From assembly GCF_009833495.1 (NCBI RefSeq), contig NZ_WUWG01000001.1:372001-436000 (forward strand): a stretch of DNA of 64,000 nt, written 5' to 3'. The notes beneath the pieces were generated by a model, which did no database searches, was not told the DNA's origin, and saw nothing but the letters and a program-made list of their open reading frames with translations. Positions 60,267 to 64,000 of this stretch are shown here, piece by piece. Position 1 is the stretch's first letter. Each line of letters starts with the position of its first letter. Origin of the DNA: Oceanomicrobium pacificus (GTDB taxonomy: Bacteria; Pseudomonadota; Alphaproteobacteria; Rhodobacterales; Rhodobacteraceae). A program made the position numbers and the translations under genes.

Positions 60267-61277
60267 TCAGACTTCGCGGCCTGCATCCTCGTCGAGCGGG
60301 TTGGGCAGGATGACCACCGTGCCGACCTTCTCCTCGCTCTCCACATATTCGGTCGCCGCCACGATCTCCTCCAGCGGCAGCACACGGTCGATCATCGGGC
60401 GGAGCGCACCCGCTTCGGCCAGCGCAGTGATCTCGTCGAGCACCTTGCGGTTCGCTCCCGGCAGCGGGAAGCGGATCTTTTTCCGCCCGCCAAAGGCGGC
60501 GCTGCGCAAAGCCAGCAGCGGGTTTTCGCAGCCCGGCCCCAATTCGGTCGACATATAGGTGCCGCCATCCTTCAAAAGCGGTCGGCAATAGCGGTAGCGG
60601 CTGCGGCCCACCGCGTCGAAAATCACGTCGTAACGGGCATCGGTCGCGGTGAAATCCTCCCGCTTGTAGTCATAGACGCGCTCGGCCCCGAGATCGTGCA
60701 GCAGGTCGACCGTGCCGGTCTTGCAGACGGCGTCGAGCACCATCCCCTCGCCCTTTGGCGCAAGGTGGCGCAGCCATTGCACGGCGTTGAGCCCGATCGA
60801 CCCAGATGCGCCGTTGACCAGCACCGCCATACCGCGCGCGGGCGCGATGGCCCTGACATAGGCGCGGGCCAGCATCGGTCCGTCGAGCAGCGTCACCGCT
60901 TCGATGAAACTGAGCCCGCGCGGCTTCGGCCCCACGGCGCCCTTCGCCTTCATGCACAGGTATTCCGCCTGTCCGCCGCCGGGGTCACCCGTCATGCCGA
61001 CCACCGCCTGCCCGACCTGAAAGCCCGTCACGCCGTCGCCGAGCTTGTCGACAATTCCCGCCACCTCGTTGCCGAGCACGCGGAATTTGGGCCGCGTCAG
61101 CCCGGTGAAAGCGCGGGTGATGAAAGGCGTGGCGGCGCGGAACCCGCAATCGGTGCGGTTGACCGTGGTGGCCATCACGCGGATGCGAATCTCGCCCGGT
61201 TTTGGCTCGGGCACCGGCAGATCGTCGAGCCGCAGCACCTCCGGCCCGCCATAGGCATCATGGACGGCGGCCTTCAT
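60267..61277 (-). CDS. Quinone-oxidoreductase-like medium-chain dehydrogenase
   Basis: The 336-residue protein is a zinc-free medium-chain dehydrogenase, with the GroES-like N-domain (VLGNEVAGIVDKLGDGVTGFQVGQAV) and Rossmann motif NGASGSIGLNAVQWL. The Cys/His pattern of zinc alcohol dehydrogenases is missing, placing it with NADPH:quinone reductase/zeta-crystallin-like enzymes. The start overlaps the GNAT gene stop by four bases. Substrate is unknown. Confidence 0.9.
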   Translation of the reverse strand: MKAAVHDAYGGPEVLRLDDLPVPEPKPGEIRIRVMATTVNRTDCGFRAATPFITRAFTGLTRPKFRVLGNEVAGIVDKLGDGVTGFQVGQAVVGMTGDPGGGQAEYLCMKAKGAVGPKPRGLSFIEAVTLLDGPMLARAYVRAIAPARGMAVLVNGASGSIGLNAVQWLRHLAPKGEGMVLDAVCKTGTVDLLHDLGAERVYDYKREDFTATDARYDVIFDAVGRSRYRYCRPLLKDGGTYMSTELGPGCENPLLALRSAAFGGRKKIRFPLPGANRKVLDEITALAEAGALRPMIDRVLPLEEIVAATEYVESEEKVGTVVILPNPLDEDAGREV

Positions 61278-61771
61278 GGCCTGTGCGCCTGACCGGGCAC
61301 GCCCGCACCAAGCGGCTTGAGGAACGTCACCTTGTCATCCCCTTCGGCCCAGAAATCGCGGATGCGGGCCGCCTCGGTATAGCCCGCCTGTGCATAGAAC
61401 CGCCGGGCCGGATCGAATGCGGCGGTGCCAGATGTGTCGACGATCAGGAGCCGTGCGCCACGTTCGGCCAGTTCGGCCTCCATCGCGGCGACGAGTGCGC
61501 GGCCGACGCCCTGCCCCTGCGCGGACCCGCCAACGCCCAGCGCCAGCATGTTCCATGTGCCGTCGGTCATCTCCTCGGCCCGCGCAAAGCACAGGCCGGT
61601 CAGACTGACTGTGCCTTCGGCCACGAGCCAGACCTCTTCATCGGCCCCTGCAAGGGCCGGCGCGATCATGTCGGGCAGCATCTCCGGCGGAAACAGATCG
61701 ACCGTTTCCAAGAGCGCCTGCAACGCCGCCACATCGTCTGAGCGCGCCGCGCGAACCGCAGTGTCAGGCAT
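61274..61771 (-). CDS. GNAT family N-acetyltransferase
   Basis: The 165-residue product has the GNAT core, with MLALGVGGSAQGQGVGRALVAAMEAEL matching motif A (Q/RxxGxG/A) and FYAQAGYTEAARIRDFWAEGDDKVTFLKPL at the end, as in acetyltransferases that act on small amines or amino acids. It is coupled to the dehydrogenase by an ATGA overlap. Substrate is unknown. It lies 45 bases after the MotB/OmpA-like gene. Confidence 0.9.
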   Translation of the reverse strand: MPDTAVRAARSDDVAALQALLETVDLFPPEMLPDMIAPALAGADEEVWLVAEGTVSLTGLCFARAEEMTDGTWNMLALGVGGSAQGQGVGRALVAAMEAELAERGARLLIVDTSGTAAFDPARRFYAQAGYTEAARIRDFWAEGDDKVTFLKPLGAGVPGQAHRP

Positions 61772-61816
61772 CCTCCATCCTCCGCTTCTGCCGCGCGCGC
61801 CTGAATGGCGTTGCGG

Positions 61817-63544
61817 CTATTTTTCGGTGAACTTCAATTCGATCCGGCGGTTGCGCGCCAGCGCGGCGGGGCTGTCGCCCGGGTCGATCGGCTGGAACTC
61901 GCCAAAGCCCGTCGCCGCCAACCGGTTCGCGGGGATGCCCTCATTCTCGATCAGGTAGCGCACGACCGAAAGCGCACGCGCCTGGCTCAGCTCCCAATTG
62001 TCCTCGAACGGGCTGCCACGGCCCAGCGGCGTCTTGTCGGTATGGCCGTCGACCCGCAGGATCCAGTTGATCCCGTCGGGTATCTCGGCCGCCACATCGC
62101 GCAGAAGCCCGGCCACCTGGCTGACCTGACGCCGGCCGGCTAGGCCGAGTTCGTCCGATCCCGGTGCGAAGAGCACTTCGGAGGAGAAGACGAACCGGTC
62201 GCCGACGATCTGCACGCCCTCTCGCGTGCCGAGGATTTCGCTCAGGCGGGCAAAAAACTCGGAGCGGAACTTGCGCAGGTCCTTGGCCTCTTCCTCCAGC
62301 CGCGCACGTTCGCGTGCTTCCAGTTCCGCCCGCTTGCGCTCCTCGGAGGCCACGCGGGCCAACGCCGCGTTGAGGTTCGAGCCGAGGCTCTGGATCTGCA
62401 CCTGCGCTGCCGCTTCGGCCGCCTCGGACGCATCCAGCAATCCCTGCAATTCCTGCAACTGGGTGCGCAGGGCCGCCGATTGCTGGTTCAGAAGCTCCAC
62501 CTGACGGGCGCTGTCGGTTGAAATGTCGCGTTCCTCGGCCAGCAGACGCTGCGCTTCGGCCAGAAGCGCCGCCTGCCGCTCCGCTTCAGTCAGTTCGCGG
62601 TCACGCAGGGCCTGCAAATCCGCCTCCGCCGCGCGGGAGGCGGCCAACAGTTCGAGCGTTTCCTCGGCCTTCTTGCGCTCGGCTTCCAGCCGCAGGGTCA
62701 TGGCGGTCAGTTCGGCGGAGGAATTTTCCAGCCGCGCCCGCAGCGCCTCGGCCGCGGCAGCCTCGACCAACGTGGCCGCTTCCGCGTCAGTCAGCGCGGC
62801 CTTGGTCTCGTCCAGTTCCGCGTCGAGCGCCGCGCGCCGCGTTTCCAGATCGGCGGCCTCGGATTCCAGATCGGCCACCAGCGCTTCAAGCGCCTCGCGC
62901 CGGGCGGCAGCGAGACGCGCTGCCTCCACACCTTCGTCGATTTCCGCGCGCGCCTGCGCCAGCGCCAGTTGCAGCGCCTCTTTCTGCGAGATCTCGCGGG
63001 CATTGAGCGCTTCGAGATCGGCAATGCGCGCCACCGCGCCAGACAAGTCGCTCTCCCGCTCGGCCAGATCGGACCGGGTTGCGTCGAGATCCGCGACAAG
63101 CCCTGCATTGCGCGCGTCGAGATCGGCATTCTGCGCGATCAGCCCCGCCACCTGATCCTCGAAACTGGCGATCTGTCCGGCCTGCTCCTCGGTCTGGCGC
63201 GTCAGTGTCGCGATCAGCGTCGCCTGCGCCGCACGTTCGGCTTCCGACGCGGCGAGCGCGTCGTTCACGCCGCCGAGTTCTGTCTCCAGCCGGTCGGTTC
63301 GCTGCTGTTCCAGTCCGAGCGCCTGTGCCAGTCCGGCAAGCTGGTCCGACAGGGCGCCGAGTTCCTGATCCTTGGTGATGATCTCCGCATCCTTGCCGGT
63401 GATCGTTTCCTGCAGCACGAACTGGATGATCATGAAGATCGACAGGACAAACATCAGCACCAGCAGGAGCGCGGTCATCGCGTCCACGAAACCCGGCCAG
63501 ATATTGGCGGTAAACCTGCTGCCCGCGCGGCGGCTGAGCGCCAT
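61817..63544 (-). CDS. MotB/OmpA-like membrane protein with a long coiled coil
   Basis: The 575-residue protein has one N-terminal membrane helix with a single Asp (D21, in PGFVDAMTALLLVLMFVLSIFM), then about 400 residues of Ala/Glu/Leu-rich coiled coil (about 45-440) and a C-terminal OmpA/MotB peptidoglycan-binding domain (HTDKTPLG, then NRRIELKF). The helix-Asp plus OmpA plan is that of MotB, ZorB and similar proton-driven stators; the coiled coil is far longer than in MotB. The upstream gene, cut by the window edge, is probably its MotA/ExbB-like partner. Confidence 0.85.
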   Translation of the reverse strand: MALSRRAGSRFTANIWPGFVDAMTALLLVLMFVLSIFMIIQFVLQETITGKDAEIITKDQELGALSDQLAGLAQALGLEQQRTDRLETELGGVNDALAASEAERAAQATLIATLTRQTEEQAGQIASFEDQVAGLIAQNADLDARNAGLVADLDATRSDLAERESDLSGAVARIADLEALNAREISQKEALQLALAQARAEIDEGVEAARLAAARREALEALVADLESEAADLETRRAALDAELDETKAALTDAEAATLVEAAAAEALRARLENSSAELTAMTLRLEAERKKAEETLELLAASRAAEADLQALRDRELTEAERQAALLAEAQRLLAEERDISTDSARQVELLNQQSAALRTQLQELQGLLDASEAAEAAAQVQIQSLGSNLNAALARVASEERKRAELEARERARLEEEAKDLRKFRSEFFARLSEILGTREGVQIVGDRFVFSSEVLFAPGSDELGLAGRRQVSQVAGLLRDVAAEIPDGINWILRVDGHTDKTPLGRGSPFEDNWELSQARALSVVRYLIENEGIPANRLAATGFGEFQPIDPGDSPAALARNRRIELKFTEK

Positions 63545-63547
63545 GGC

Positions 63548-64000
63548 CTAGCCCCCCGTCTGCCCGCTGCGCAGCGCCTGCACCAGCGCGGCCATGTCCT
63601 GACGCAACTCCGCCAGCGTGTCCTGCCGTCCGGCGGACATTTCCTCCAGTATACGCAGAAGCTGCACGTCGATATTGCGCAGGCGCATCCGCATCTCGCT
63701 GTCGAGCGCGCCCGTATCCTCGCCCTGGGTTTCCAGCACCCGCGCCACGCGTTCCATGGCCTGCACGCCACGATCCTCTAGATGGGTGACATGGTCCTGA
63801 CCGGCAACCATCCGGCTCTGCCCCTCGATCAGCCGTTCCAGCGCGACCGAGAACCGCTCCTGCCCTGCCGCCAGACGGTCCTGAGACTCTGCCAGCCGCG
63901 ACACAAGCTGTGCGTCCACGGGCTGGCCCGACTGCGGCTGGTTCTGCGGGGCGGACTGCATCTGCATGGCCAGCGCGTTGACCGCGTCTGCCAGCGACCC
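63548..64000 (-). CDS. C-terminal part of a probable MotA/ExbB-like partner protein
   Basis: The frame is open to the right edge, reading GSLADAVNALAMQMQSAPQ... and ending after about 150 residues (M at 63967 is internal). The visible part has no membrane helix: it is a helical, Gln/Glu/Arg-rich tail with repeated LAESQDRLAAGQERF and LRNIDVQLLRILEEMSAGR segments. In MotA/ExbB/TolQ pairs the channel protein lies upstream of the OmpA-domain protein, and ZorA has a long helical tail like this one. The assignment therefore rests on context and on this tail; the membrane part must be read outside the window. Confidence 0.45.
   Translation of the reverse strand, partial: GSLADAVNALAMQMQSAPQNQPQSGQPVDAQLVSRLAESQDRLAAGQERFSVALERLIEGQSRMVAGQDHVTHLEDRGVQAMERVARVLETQGEDTGALDSEMRMRLRNIDVQLLRILEEMSAGRQDTLAELRQDMAALVQALRSGQTGG

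Noticed and set aside
57878..60385. 835-residue minus-strand open frame opposite clpA
   Set aside because: Antisense to an intact ClpA; it runs through the bidirectional terminator.

Overview
The window looks like a stretch of conserved chromosome from a high-GC alphaproteobacterium of the Rhodobacteraceae (Roseobacter/Rhodobacter group). The signs are a small 4.5S-type SRP RNA, an F1 operon (atpHAGDC) without F0 genes beside it, a GAAC-N7-GAAC LexA box, a TTAA-N7-TTAA CtrA-type site, a phasin, the Hsp20-DUF1150 pair, and a fused Sat-CysC. The genus cannot be fixed by eye. No tRNA, rRNA, insertion sequence, CRISPR array, integrase or prophage was seen. Coding density is very high, and only one gap exceeds 300 bases (55728-56036).

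Layout. 1-2.75 kb: the end of a gene resembling a gene-transfer-agent spike base protein, a DksA/TraR-type zinc-finger gene with a small partner, and a PpiC-HupE/UreJ pair. 2.8-10.2 kb: a DMT transporter, then dnaX-ybaB-KASIII-recR on the minus strand, a rhomboid protease, the SRP RNA and an FAD oxidoreductase. 10.3-20.2 kb: nudC, pheA, a membrane-anchored cytochrome c, a yejABEF-type peptide importer, a small membrane protein and a second DMT transporter. 20.3-26.9 kb: an orphan imuA-like SOS gene, a Hint-domain protein, tdk, a 2-hydroxyacid dehydrogenase, csaA, a phasin, proC, ybjN and ubiK. 27.1-31.0 kb: an overlapping run of lgt, an NDUFAF7-like methyltransferase and pgeF, then an M24-fold protein. 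31.0-39.7 kb: an Lrp regulator divergent from trxB, sat-cysC, hsp20-DUF1150, ydcH-like, purEK, yegP-like, a third DMT transporter and an outer-membrane barrel. 39.7-50.7 kb: groESL with a perfect CIRCE, a HAD phosphatase, a MaoC hydratase, ribF, ycgN, a threonine aldolase, a DsbA-fold protein, prs, a CDF-like transporter, an outer-membrane protein and a DUF2332 protein. 50.8-64 kb: atpCDGAH, a methyltransferase divergent from gloB, clpA, a quinone-oxidoreductase-like dehydrogenase, a GNAT protein, and at the right edge a MotB/OmpA-like coiled-coil protein behind the cut end of a probable MotA/ExbB-like partner.

Most of the window is housekeeping. The parts least explained by known models are: the MotA/MotB-like pair at 61817-64000; an imuA-like gene with its own LexA box but no imuB or dnaE2; a shared TGC-N3-GCACAA element in front of the phasin, ybjN and the MaoC hydratase (a candidate PhaR regulon); two strong inverted repeats (32679-32721 and 42872-42902); an M24-fold protein that has lost all its metal ligands; and a CDF-like transporter with D-x3-S in both metal-site helices. 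I do not see an obviously new multi-gene system. The MotA/MotB-like pair is the best candidate for one, and it is cut by the window edge.
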